Shown one piece after another: positions 41,420 to 52,400 of a stretch of DNA of 64,000 nucleotides. How positions within the stretch are numbered: the first letter of the stretch is position 1; each line of letters opens with the position of its first letter. The DNA is from Ipomoea triloba (taxonomy: Eukaryota > Streptophyta > Magnoliopsida > Solanales > Convolvulaceae), in contig NC_044917.1 of the NCBI RefSeq assembly GCF_003576645.1, positions 1,638,521 through 1,702,520 on the forward strand. Direction: 5' to 3'. A model generated the notes under the pieces. It was given only the letters and a program-made list of their open reading frames with translations, was not told the origin of the DNA and did not search any database. The translations under genes were made by a program, and so were the position numbers.

Positions 41420-44010
41420 TCAATTAGCCTCGTGAGGGAATCTGCCAACGCGAAGCTGCAATGATTGTGGCAAAGACAAGTGAGACTAACGCACAACTCA
41501 ATAAATTCATCAAAGGAAAGAAAGTATAGGACCTGAATTTCGGTGGCAGCAATGAGGGGACCCTCGACACGGCCACCAACCATCTCGCCATCAGGGCCTC
41601 GAAATGTGATATTTTGGCTCTGACGTGGTTCAACCCTGCCAGTTCTTTTGATGATGAAGTGGGCTGCAAGGTGGTCAATGGGAAAGGCTCCCTGCAGTTT
41701 GAAGAATATAGCAATTTAAACTGACTTATTTGGAAAAGGCTAACAGAAGCGACAATAAATTTAAGAAAAAAAAAAAAAAAAAAAGGTTATGTTTTCAGAC
41801 AGGTTTACGATGTTATATTTTAATTCAATCATAATGTTATTCCCAACTTAAGATGGGATGTTATTCGAGTGTCAAACTAGTTTAACTTCTATGAAAGCAG
41901 TGGAACTTTGCCTTCTAAAAAAGGTGTTCCATTCAATACTCTGTATAATGAATGCATCATATAGTCTGCAGATTTGGCATCCAATGCTGCTTCTTCTTTG
42001 AAGCAACATTTAAAACTTTTCTGTTTATGAAAACTAGTAAAAAAGAATATAGAATTATGAGGTAATCAAGAACTTACTAAAAGTTTAAAATGATATACCT
42101 AAAATGAAGACTGAAATGGGGTGACATACCTCAAATGATTTTGTTAGTAGTCTGGTAGATATGGCTGGATTCAAGACAGATCCAGTTGCTGACAAGACAA
42201 TTCCCAGGAATTCTTGAGAAGGCCGGGGGATGTTCCTGAAGTGAGCCAGGATAGTTTGAACAACATCCTAGAAATGAGAAAGATAAGAATTACAGTTAAA
42301 TTGAATATGCGGCCATAGAAGCTGAAGTAGGATTGAATGAATAAATGATCAGAGTAAAATGAGATATGATTCACAAAAAGAAATACAAGCACAAATGCAA
42401 ATAATCTACTAGCTTTCACATTTACGGAAGAAAGAAAGTAAATTACTATAGCAAATTGAATGGACTATATAATATGATCAACTCTCTATAAAGGCCAAGA
42501 CGAGGTAGAACTACTAAGCTACATATAGTAAGTCAAATGATCTGATGCTCCCTATGGTGACAAGTAAGACCATTTATGAAACGAAAGCTCTGGACGTCAC
42601 CAAAGTGGACCGAACAAGCGGGCTTGGGATTAGACCCTCCCCTCAAACAAAAGCTTAGATGCCACCAATACCACGAGTAGACAACCCGGTGAACACAAAG
42701 TGGACCGAACAAGCTTGACACCATGTTACAATATAAGATTGGGCCAAAATCACTCAATTGGGCTACAATGCACATGGGTCAACCCACACTAAAAGATTTC
42801 CAATCAACCAGCTAGTCTAATCCATATGTTCTCTCTTATATTTTGAGTGTAGGACTCTTAACACAGGTCAAGTACATCTTTCTTTAACTTAATATTTGGG
42901 AACCAAATTGGCATATTGTAAGAATGGACAGGAAAGGAACCAAATTGCCAAGTAAAGGGCAAAAGTTTGCAGCAAGCTTTTAAGAATTATGAGCAATGGG
43001 AATCAATTGAAAGACACCTCTCCAGCATTAATCGAAAGGATGTCTTGAACGATGCTTGCTGGGCTTGGTGGCTCTGGTTGTGGCTCTGGTCCTGCAAAAT
43101 AAATATATAAATTCATGCTGAAAACCCAAGCAGAAATTAATGTGTGTGTGTATTACGTAAAACATATATTACATAAACACATAAGGAGGTGGAACTTCTA
43201 CAGCTGGATTTCCTCAGTTAACAATATCAATCGAAGCATTAAAACCTGAGTAGTAATCACTGTCTCTGTGTGTGTTTTACATAATTCATACATTACACAG
43301 ACATAAGTAAATGCCTAGAGCATGCCAGGAATTCATTAACCTGACAGAAGCCTGCTTAATAAGTTAATAGCCGCTATTATACCATTCACATAATTCATCC
43401 AATGATAACCATGAATGAGACTTGTCTAGAAAGTATTTTGGAAGTAAACTTGGGCTCAAAGAGTCACAGCAGTGGGTTACATCATATTTTTAGCTTTATG
43501 GACATTGGACAGCCATCAAAAGAAGGCGTAATCTTTGTAAATTTGAAAGAAACTGGCCAAAATAGATTATGTTCTGCTCTTTCTACAATATAATTGTCTT
43601 CATTTTTTCGTAGTTGAAAGCAATTATAATTAACAAAAAGAATTGTACTCAAGGAAATTTCTCCAGAAGCGACCTATTTCTTCCCTTCTAAATTACCCAC
43701 AGCAAGCACAAAGCAACACCCATTTTTTCCCTTCGTTTGGCTAGATTGAGAGTGCCATAGAATGAATTTGTAAATATACAAGGAATTTATTCAAATAGAC
43801 CCATTTTCTGCTATTCCTATAACAGAATTTCCTCATCTTCCTTCCCTTTTGAAGATTTTTCAGATCCTAAGTTCTAAAGACAAATTAAAGAAAATGAAGT
43901 ATACAGAAGTGATTTAAGCCAACAGATTGAAAGAAAAACGTATAGATAAGCAAAATACCTCCAGTTGTTTGTCCTGAGGATCTCCTTCTTCTTCTTCTGG
44001 GCAGTTCCAT
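41420..44010 (-). CDS. Short AHL/PPC-domain protein with degenerate AT-hook
   Basis: AHL proteins bind AT-rich DNA through an AT-hook and form trimers through the PPC domain. Coding exons in minus order: 43959-44010, 43018-43091, 42130-42267, 41533-41691, 41420-41455; all junctions are GT-AG, giving 152 residues. The protein begins MELPRRRRRRSSGQTTGG, a basic patch where an AHL has R-G-R-P; the GRP core is absent. A Pro/Glu linker leads to a PPC-like domain: SINAGEDVVQTIL, GIVLSATGSVLNPAI, ITFRGPDGEMVGGRVEGPL, IAATEIQ, with a short end LRVGRFPHEAN. Exon 2 (up to 44033) is preceded by a non-coding exon ending at 45493. An upstream ATG at 45579 opens a different frame across exons 1-4. It is shorter and more diverged than ordinary AHLs and could be a decaying or specialised member. 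Confidence 0.7.
42560..42790. repeat. Repeat-like patch in AHL-like intron
   Basis: 'aaagtggaccgaacaagc' occurs twice (about 42601 and 42699) within a GC-richer patch of intron 3. It looks like a fragment of a dispersed element with an internal duplication; the family is unknown. Confidence 0.4.
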
Positions 44011-44443
44011 ATCACCAGCGGAATGAGCTGGCACTGCAAGAATCAATTTGTAATAATCATCCGTTTTAGGGCACGATTCCATAAGGGGATGGAGCTTCTA
44101 CGAAGGAGGTGGAGCTTTTGGGGTTAAGATTTTAGGGGAAGAAAGTGAAGCCTCTGGAGTGTTCTGATTTTAGGGCAAGGAAGCGGAGCTTTGGGGTGTT
44201 TTGCTTTTAGGGTAGGGAGGCAGAGCCTCTAGGGTTTTGGATTGCATGGTTTTCACGCTGAAATGTAAAGTTACATTCTTATCCTTCCGATACAACCACC
44301 ACCCCCCGCCTCCAATTTTGTCTTTTGTAACCTGGTTGCATTTTAGCTTAATATAACCAAATAATTCGGCAAAAAAAAGAGGCTTTGCAATGCTACTAAA
44401 TCCAGACAACCATATTAGAAATAGTTTTGGTAATGGAAAAAGG

Positions 44444-45330
44444 GGAAATTTATTAAATGGTACCAGAGCAAGAAGGGAAACCTATTAAAAGATAATCGAC
44501 TGCCCATTTCTACTACTTGCACAAGAAAAAAGAAATCAAATTCAAAGATGGATCTCTCTAAAGGTATATCATTCATTGCCAATCCTAAAATGCTAAGTAC
44601 ATTAATACAGCAGCAATGCAAATTAAAGCAAAAAAGAAGACAACCTAACCAAAGAAACTATCAAATTTTCCGACAAGTAAAAGATCCTGAGCTAAATATA
44701 CATTACACAAACTACTGGAGAAAGGCTACCGGAAGGAAATTTATTACTCCATTTATTAGTGGTAAATATACTTTCTCAGTAGATACCAGAACAAAATGGG
44801 AAATTTACTAAACCATAACCTTCTGGCCTCTATTACAAATCACAGGGCAAAAGGAAATGAATTTAAGGTCAATCCTTCTAAAGGTATCATTCATAGCCAA
44901 TCCTTAGAATTCCAAACACACTAATACATTAAATAGAAAAGAAGCAATACATTTTTTACCAGAAAAGAAAACTACCCAATCCAACCAATTATCAAATTAA
45001 GAAAATTTGTTATTGGTAAATATACATTACCATAAATACCAGAAGAAGAAAAAAAGAAGAGAAATTTATTAAATGGTAATCTGCTTGCCTCTACTACTAA
45101 TCACAGGGCAAAAGGAAATGAATTCAAAAGATCAGTCCTTCTTAAGGTATCTCATTCATTGCCAATCCTTAGAATGCTGAATACATTAACAAAAATTAAA
45201 TTACAAAAAAAAAATGCAAATTTGAGCAAAAACAAATATTACCTAGTCGAACAAATTATCAAATTTCAGAACAAATAAAAGATTGAAAACTAAAACATAC
45301 ATTACACTGCCGAAAAAGGCCACCAAATAT
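44444..45330. repeat. Three tandem ~260-350-bp repeats in AHL-like 5' intron
   Basis: Each unit begins GAAATTTA(T/C)TAAA (44444, 44800, 45061). Units then share blocks such as 'ctctactactaatcacagggc', AGGGCAAAAGGAAATGAATT and TCATTCATTGCCAATCCTTA. The copies are clearly diverged. They fill most of the first intron of the AHL-like gene. Confidence 0.75.
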
Positions 45331-45492
45331 CCAAAAAGCAGTATTGCAGTGCTCCGACAATAGGATGAAGGTTACCATACTGCAAGAACAACGACATCAT
45401 CATCATATTACAGCTAAAAACATTACAAACACCGAGAAGAAATGCAATGTAATCGCTTCGTGTTTGTTTTGTCATGTAAAAAAAAAACTTAC

Positions 45493-45660
45493 CTTTCTTC
45501 CATTCGAATTAAATTTCAGCACTTTCCGGGGAAAAAATTGCAGAAAAATGATAAAATTTCCCAATTTTCTTCTTGCCATTGTCTGGTGGAGACTGGAGTG
45601 GTGGATTGAGGAAGGCAAGGGTTCGATATTGAAGGATGATCAGTTGAATTGACTAATTTG
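45493..45660 (-). promoter_or_regulatory. 5' leader exon of AHL-like gene with upstream ATG
   Basis: On the minus strand a good donor (GAAAG|GTAAGT) ends at 45493. An ATG at 45579 (MARRKLGNFIIF...) lies in this leader; spliced to exon 2 it reads in the wrong frame for the PPC domain, staying open through exon 3 and stopping in exon 4. It is therefore either an overlapping upstream frame or evidence that my first-exon model is wrong. Confidence 0.45.
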
Positions 45661-45817
45661 CCCTCAGATCTCTATGTTTTCCCGGGGGTAGTTTGATAAT
45701 TTCGGTGGGCAGCTGCCTCGGGTATGAAACCCGATATGGGTGGAGCGGTTTTTTAAACAAAGGTGAGATCTTTTGCACCTAAGCCAACGTTTCTGAGAGC
45801 TCGAACAGGAAAAAAAA
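45661..45817. promoter_or_regulatory. Compact bidirectional promoter region
   Basis: Only about 160-240 bases separate the leader of the AHL-like gene (minus) from the ATG of ATP synthase epsilon (plus). Both promoters must share this region. No clear TATA box is seen. Confidence 0.5.
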
Positions 45818-47628
45818 ATGGCGTCGAACGCAGCAGTGCCGTTCTGGAGAGCAGCGGGCATGACTTATATCACGTACTCGAACCTGTGCGCAAACATGGT
45901 GAGGAACTGCCTCAAGGATCCTTACAAGTCTGAAGCTTTGAGCAGAGAGAAGGTCCACTTCTCCGTCTCCAAGTGGATCGATGGAAAAGCGGAGAAACCT
46001 GGTAAGCATTCATTCTACGCGTCTTGAATCGATTCACAACATCGGTTTCAGTTTTGGATCTTAGGCGTTTAATCAAGAAATTATCTGATGCGATTTGATT
46101 GTTTGATTTGGTTTCTCTTATTTAGTTCTGATGGTTCTTATTCAATTTATTGCAAAGCATTACTGTTTCATCAGCCCTGCTATCATATTAAACAAGTTTA
46201 ATTGATAACTATTATAATTCTAATATGTTAAAATGCATGCCCACAAAAGGCTAAATCCCTCAATTAATATACCATGGACCAGATTCATATTGCATTGTGA
46301 ACCTGATACAAATAACGCATAGTATAATAGCTACAAGTACAGAAACTGTCAATTATATGTACAAAATGCGTCAATTACAAACACATAATTTGAAGGTTAT
46401 TTTTGGACCAGGGTTGCAAGGTAGACCCTGGTCCATGGTATAACTTGCCGAAATCCCTTGCCCCGGCCCATACTCCGGCCCGACAATGTGGGCCCAACAA
46501 AATTGTCGAGGGTAAATCACGGTGAATCAGCAGTCCACCCACAATATGCTGGGTGCCCGCACGATGGTGAAACTCTCACATTGCCGTTGGCCGGGGTTGA
46601 TCTGTGTCCCGCCCACAATGTGCCACCTAAGAACCAATTGAGCTATCCGCGGGCTAATCTGTTAAAATGCTGAAAATATGATTTAGATATTTTGCTACCT
46701 TTGTCGGCTGTTGGGGTTTGGCTCATTGCTGCTAAATGGATGTGGTTATAAGCTGCTCATTGCATTATAGTACAGACTAAACAGAGTAGTCAACTGCAGA
46801 ATATAAAACATTAAGAACTCCATTACTGTCCTTTTATTGATCTTTTTCTTGCAATGTATAATTCACTTTGATAATCATGTTATGATTTGTATTGTCTGAA
46901 AGTTGTCAGCATTGAACTGTTTGTATTGAGATCTGCATTATATTGTGTATGATAGACTGATATTGTGCCTGCTTTAATCAAGTGTGGCTGCTTAGTTTTG
47001 TTATCATGTCTTCTTTTTGAATTTTGAGTCTAGATAAATAGATATATACCATTTTGGTCGAACCCATCATATTGAATATTTCTAGTACGATTTATCTTTC
47101 TTGTGTGGTTTATAGACTATTACGCAAGAGTAAGGTTTATCTGTTGACCACCATTGAGTACTGATTACGAGTTTCCCTTGTCATAAAAAAAAATTGGGAA
47201 CCTCCGTCAACCAACCTTTGATCTAAAGTTGTTGCCAAATTATAGTGCTGTGTTATTCCTATTAACAGCGTGATAAGTTTTAGGATGCAAGTAGTTAGAA
47301 ACTGCAAATATGTGCGAAATGACAATGGGCAGTGAAAAGTGATGGAAATTAACAGCGAGGGAAACTGAAAAGTGAAAACTTGCGCTGTTACATATGATTA
47401 ATATATGCGTATGATGATCTCTTTGTCATTCATGCTCAATGGTTTTGATATTGTCTTGCTGTCTTGACAATGTTTTGCATGATGATCTCTTTGTCATTCA
47501 TGCTTAATGGTTTTGATATTGTCTTGCTGTCTTGACAATGTTTTGCATCATTCGCTACTGATATGTGATATTCTTCTGTTGGTTTGTTTGCTTCAATAGC
47601 TATCCGCTCGGACACTCCTGAAGCATGA
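45818..47628 (+). CDS. Mitochondrial ATP synthase subunit epsilon
   Basis: This small subunit belongs to the central stalk of mitochondrial F1 and contacts gamma and delta. Two exons, 45818-46001 and 47600-47628, are joined through a GT-AG intron to give 70 residues, exactly the family length. The sequence [20 protein letters not shown], then [19 protein letters not shown] and IRSDTPEA, matches the strongly conserved plant protein from end to end. The second exon encodes only the last nine residues. The 1.6-kb intron carries a MITE, a SINE and a 68-bp tandem duplication just before the acceptor. It shares a short divergent promoter with the AHL-like gene. In Arabidopsis the equivalent gene follows EXO70G2. 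Confidence 0.95.
46269..46441. mobile_element. MITE with ATACCATGGACCAG ends, in ATP-epsilon intron
   Basis: Perfect 14-bp inverted ends, ATACCATGGACCAG at 46269 and CTGGTCCATGGTAT ending at 46441, enclose 173 bp. Near the right end a further 10-bp palindrome GGACCAGGGT/ACCCTGGTCC is present. It is related to the other GGACCAT-ended elements in this window. Confidence 0.75.
46442..46660 (-). mobile_element. tRNA-derived SINE in ATP-epsilon intron
   Basis: On the minus strand CCGCGGATAGCTCAATTGGT contains a perfect A-box (TAGCTCAATTGG). A B-box GATCAACCCC follows about 50 bases on, at tRNA-like spacing. It directly abuts the MITE at 46269-46441. GC content is well above the surroundings. Confidence 0.7.
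47413..47548. repeat. 68-bp tandem duplication before ATP-epsilon exon 2
   Basis: Two copies (47413-47480, 47481-47548), starting GATGATCTCTTTGTCATTCA, differ at about one position. They end 51 bases before the exon 2 acceptor junction and so may include the branch-site region. Confidence 0.85.
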
Positions 47629-49174
47629 CATTGATCTCGGGTGCTCTGGGTTCGAGTGTTCACCTTTGAATTCTGCTGGCATTCTTGTAACATGCTCCAA
47701 TTCCTTGCACACGAGAGGCTGGAAATAATGTAGGTGATGAACTTGTTGGCCCGGGCGGGGATCTTGATTTTGTTGACAAACAAATGAACAATTGGATCAT
47801 AATAGTTTTACTGGCAATTATGTCCATAGAACATTGCTTTTGATTCTTTAGAGTTATTGTTTTCTCCATCTGTGATTGAAGCACCACACATGGAAATGCC
47901 ATATTATACCCTTATGGTGTTGGCCTGGGGATCTCCTTTTTGTTGACAAACGATTGGATTTATCGGCAATTATGTCTATTGTAATATCTGTTCATATATA
48001 CTTTCTCAATCTGTTGAAGTACAAACAGTCAATTTGACTCCATTGAGGTTCGATCTCATGACCTCCCATATGAGAGAGTCATTACATGTCATCCAATAAC
48101 CTCGATTTGCATGGAAAATGATGAAAAAATGGAAAACATAGGATATGAAACGCGTGAAAAAAAAATATAAATATAAAAATTATGAGTATGTATTTGTAAT
48201 TTTTTTTAAAATATGCATGAATATTAATTGTTTATTATTTTTTAGAGAAAAAATGTATTTTAAAATCTTTTAAAAATAAGAAAATAGCCTTAAAACGTTT
48301 TATGAAGTTTTCGTTATTTTATGGGAGAAATATAGTAACGGCTATGTTTATTTTTTTAGAGTTTCTATGCAACATAGTTTAATTGAGTGGGTCAATTTAC
48401 CTCTCAAATTTTGATACTTACAATTTAGAGGTTGATTACAATATATTATGATACATCATACATGTAACTTAGAGGTTATTACACTACATACATTTTGATA
48501 CTTATGCTATATAGGTTGTCAGGTTGATTACGTTAAATTATGATACTTACAATTTAAAAGTTGATTACATTATATTAAAATATTGAGGTGTTCAACACTT
48601 TCTTAATTCCTCTTTGGCGTTTTATCGAGAATGATGAAATAGGTGTTTATGTGTTTTGTTGCATTGTCTTAAATAGTAATTGAGTTTTTTTTTTTTTTTT
48701 TCCTCAAGTGCTTTTTTATTTTTTAAAAAGTTTTAAAAGATATTTATTGAGAGTAAACATGCGGTGAAAATATGTACTCCGTATAATTTATATTTGTGAG
48801 GCTAATATATGTAAAATTTTAATATATAATATTCATATCAATTTTATGTCTAGATATAATATAATTAAAAATATCCAAACAATTTTTCTAAAACAACCAA
48901 TAATCTATTTTTTGAGTCAAAACCTACAATTTGATTTACGCTTTGAATTTTAATTCAAATATCTAGATAAATAGATTTACAAATATTACAAATGAACGAA
49001 TTCACCCAATATAGTAATATATTATTAGATAATGATAATGAGATTCCATCGTTAAAAAATTACAAAATAAATAAATAAATAAATAAATAAAATAAAAAAA
49101 GCCACCGTATGTCCGACGTATCTATCTGGCGTTGACAGCGGTTCAGCTGCAAAAAGACTCAATTTTTATACTTC

Positions 49175-49210
<36 letters not shown>

Positions 49211-49406
49211 AATCCGCCAACAAAAACTAGTTCTCTTCATTCCTTCTTCAACAATTCGTTTTCTCAATTCTCATCCATGGCAACGCCTCTTCTCTGGCAG
49301 CCTTTCAGCTTGCAAGCGTAGATCTAACTGCGTGTTGATCAGATATTTATGCTGAGTTTTGTCTTGGAGGATTAGCTGTTGAGCAAGCAGAGTCAACAAG
49401 GTGATT
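47629..49406. other. Spacer with SINE copy and AT-rich DNA
   Basis: After the ATP-epsilon 3' UTR, a minus-strand SINE copy lies at about 47995-48115 (B-box GATCGAACCTC, tail TTGAGAAAGTATATATGAAC). It is related to those at 56413-56545 and 61015-61142. 48120-49090 is very AT-rich. A (CT)n run at 49179-49208 lies in the EXO84B promoter or 5' UTR. No gene is seen. Confidence 0.5.
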
Positions 49407-52400
49407 ATGGCAACGCTGAAGTCGTCTAGGTCAAGAAATTACGGCGCCGGGACGCCGGCAAAAGTGGGCAACAGAGACACCGGTACGAAGCTCGAGGAGA
49501 AACTCAACGTCTTTAAATCCGATAGCTTCGACGCCGATGGTTATGTACAGTCCAAGTGTCATTCTTTGAATGAGAAGGTCTATTCTTTTGCCCTGTCTCT
49601 TTACTTCTGTTCTAAGTTTTGGTGAATTGTCTATTTCCCATGTCGGAATTTACTGCCTGTCATTTTTTTTAACTGTGAAAGTTTGTACTTTGTATCAATT
49701 TTGCTAAAATTTAGCTGCATTTTGAATGTTGAAATTTGTTGACTTTTGAATGAGTTGAAAGTTTGTTGTGTGTATTCTTCTGTAACGCATGCAGATAACT
49801 TTTCGTTTGTGAAGAGTAAAAGATGTGCCTGCCGTTTTTTTATAAGTCATTTCCTGTTCAAACCATCACTAATTCAAAATTTTAATTTTTATGTGCTATG
49901 ATTTTGTTCACATATGATGGAAACTGTCTGGACAGACATACTAAGCATATTGGCAATAGTTATGACATTTTATCCTTTTGGAAAAAGGAGATTAATTTGG
50001 CAAAGAATATCTAATCTAGGTAATACACATAATGGTTTCATTAGTTAAAGTGTTTCTTTCTTTTCACTCCATGTTTTATGAGGTAATGCTATCATGTGAA
50101 TTGATACATAAAAGGAGAAACCTAGATTTGAAATACAACAATGTTGACACGCATACATTTTGAACAGTTTTGAAAATAGAAGCTTCGATTATCTAGTTTA
50201 ACTTGAAGATCTTATAGAGGAGATATGGTTAGTGGCACAAGACTTTGTCCCTTTGCAGCTTATTCAGTTGTGCATGTTGATGAATTGACTGATCGTTCAA
50301 CCTTTAAGATCGCTTATCTGTATCTCTAGTGTATGTCTGGAAAACTTTATTGCCATTTATGAGTATCTTGATGTGTTGCAAATAAAGCCACTTTTTGAGA
50401 CAGAGTATAAACTTTTGTATAGTTTCTAGCTCTTTGTGCTATACTGCTATCATCTATCCAGCCTAGTTGGAACTTTTTTTTTTTTTGATAAGTATATAGT
50501 GGCAGGCTATGAAAATTCTTTCTATTCATCATACACTAATATTGATGCTGGGATGTCTTTATATTTGCAGGAGATTAGGCAGTTATGCTCCTCTCTGTTG
50601 GATCTGAAAAAGGCTTCTGCTGAGGAGATGCGCAGAAGTGTCTATGCTAACTATACAGCTTTCATTCGGTAAGTTATGATTTTTAGCTATGTAGACTGGC
50701 CGTTTCTTTTAATCTTCTTTATTGGCTGCAAATTACATAGTATAACACCTACCTTTAAGAAGCAAAAATATAACATGGCTCAGAATGAATCTTCAACAAA
50801 ATATTCATTTTGGGCAAAGAAACAGTTTGAACTGCATCAGAAGGCTGCAAAGTAATGGAGGAGTATATCTCTCTCTCTTGCTCTCTCGAAGCAGTAAAGT
50901 GCACTCGTTCAAGATGCTTTTCTCCATAACTTCTTGCCATTATTGATTGTTATTTTGATTACACTTTCACAGAGGATATCTTTTTTTAGCTGTGCATTTT
51001 TTCAATTCTTATTATGTTCTGGTATATGCCTTTTTCTTCTATGCTTCTTTGATGCATATTGCAAAGTACTTTACAACCATTATCTATGCTCCATTTGTAT
51101 ATCTGGCATATCTGATGTCTTTTTAGTTACTGTTACCCTTGATGCTATAATTGTTTCTGGAATGAATCTGTTAGGCACTCATTTCTTCCATTTCTTTGTT
51201 CATTTTGCATTTGCAGCACATCAAAAGAGATTTCAGATCTCGAGGGTGAGCTTTCATCAATGAAAAAGCTGCTATCTACTCAGGCTTCTTTAATCCATAA
51301 TTTAGCTGATGGAGTTCATGTTGATTCTTTATCTGATATTGATCCTGATAATGTCACACATGACACTTCCAATGATGAAACAAGTGAACCTTCAGATCTA
51401 GAGAAATGGTCAACAGAGTTTCCTGATTACCTTGATGTTTTATTAGCTGAGAGGAGAGTAGATGAAGCCTTGTCAAGCCTTGATGAAGGGGAACAAATAG
51501 CTTCTGAAGCAAAGGAAAAGAGAACACTAAGCCCCACAGTCCTCTCGTCACTACAAACTGCCATTACAGAACGTAGGCAAAAATTAGCCGATCAGCTTGC
51601 TGATATTGCCTGCCAAACTTCTACTCGTGGTGCGGAGCTTCGTGCTGCTATTTTAGCTCTCAAGAAGCTTGGTGATGGTCCTCGTGCGCATAGTTTACTC
51701 CTCAATGCTCATTATCAGAAATACCAATACAATATGCAGAATATGCGTCCATCAAGCACCACATATGGAGGAGCGTATACTGTGGCGCTCTCGCAATTGG
51801 TATTCTCTGCCATTTCCCAAGCGGCCAGTGATTCATTGGCTATTTTTGGTAAGGAGCCAGCTTATACATCTGAGCTTGTAATGTGGGCTAGTAAGCAGAC
51901 TGAGGATTTTGCTCTCCTTGTTAAAAGGCATGCACTCTCATCATCTGCAGCTGCTGGTGGCCTCAGGGCTGCTGCAGAGTGTGTTCAAATAGCTTTTGGA
52001 CATTGCGCATTGTTGGAAGCTCGTGGACTGGCACTTTGCCCAGTGCTGTTGAAGCTATTTAGGCCTAGTGTAGAGCAAGCACTGGATGCCAATTTAAAAC
52101 GAATTGAAGAGAGTACTGGTGCTTTGGCAGCAGCTGATGATTGGGAACTCACATATCCTCCAACCTCTATGCGCCAGTCTTCAGCATATCAGCATAAGCT
52201 TTCAAGTAGTGCTCATCGGTTTTATTTGATGGTTCAGGTAAAAGTTTTTTCTTCTTGCTTAATGATAACAAAAAATGAAAATGTTAGACCTAGTACACAA
52301 GATTCCAATTCATGCAAGCTCTAGAGAATGAATATGCATGCTAACTTACCGCTTTTGAGTTTTGATGAACAAAAATGGGAAGTAAATATAGTTCCAAAAG

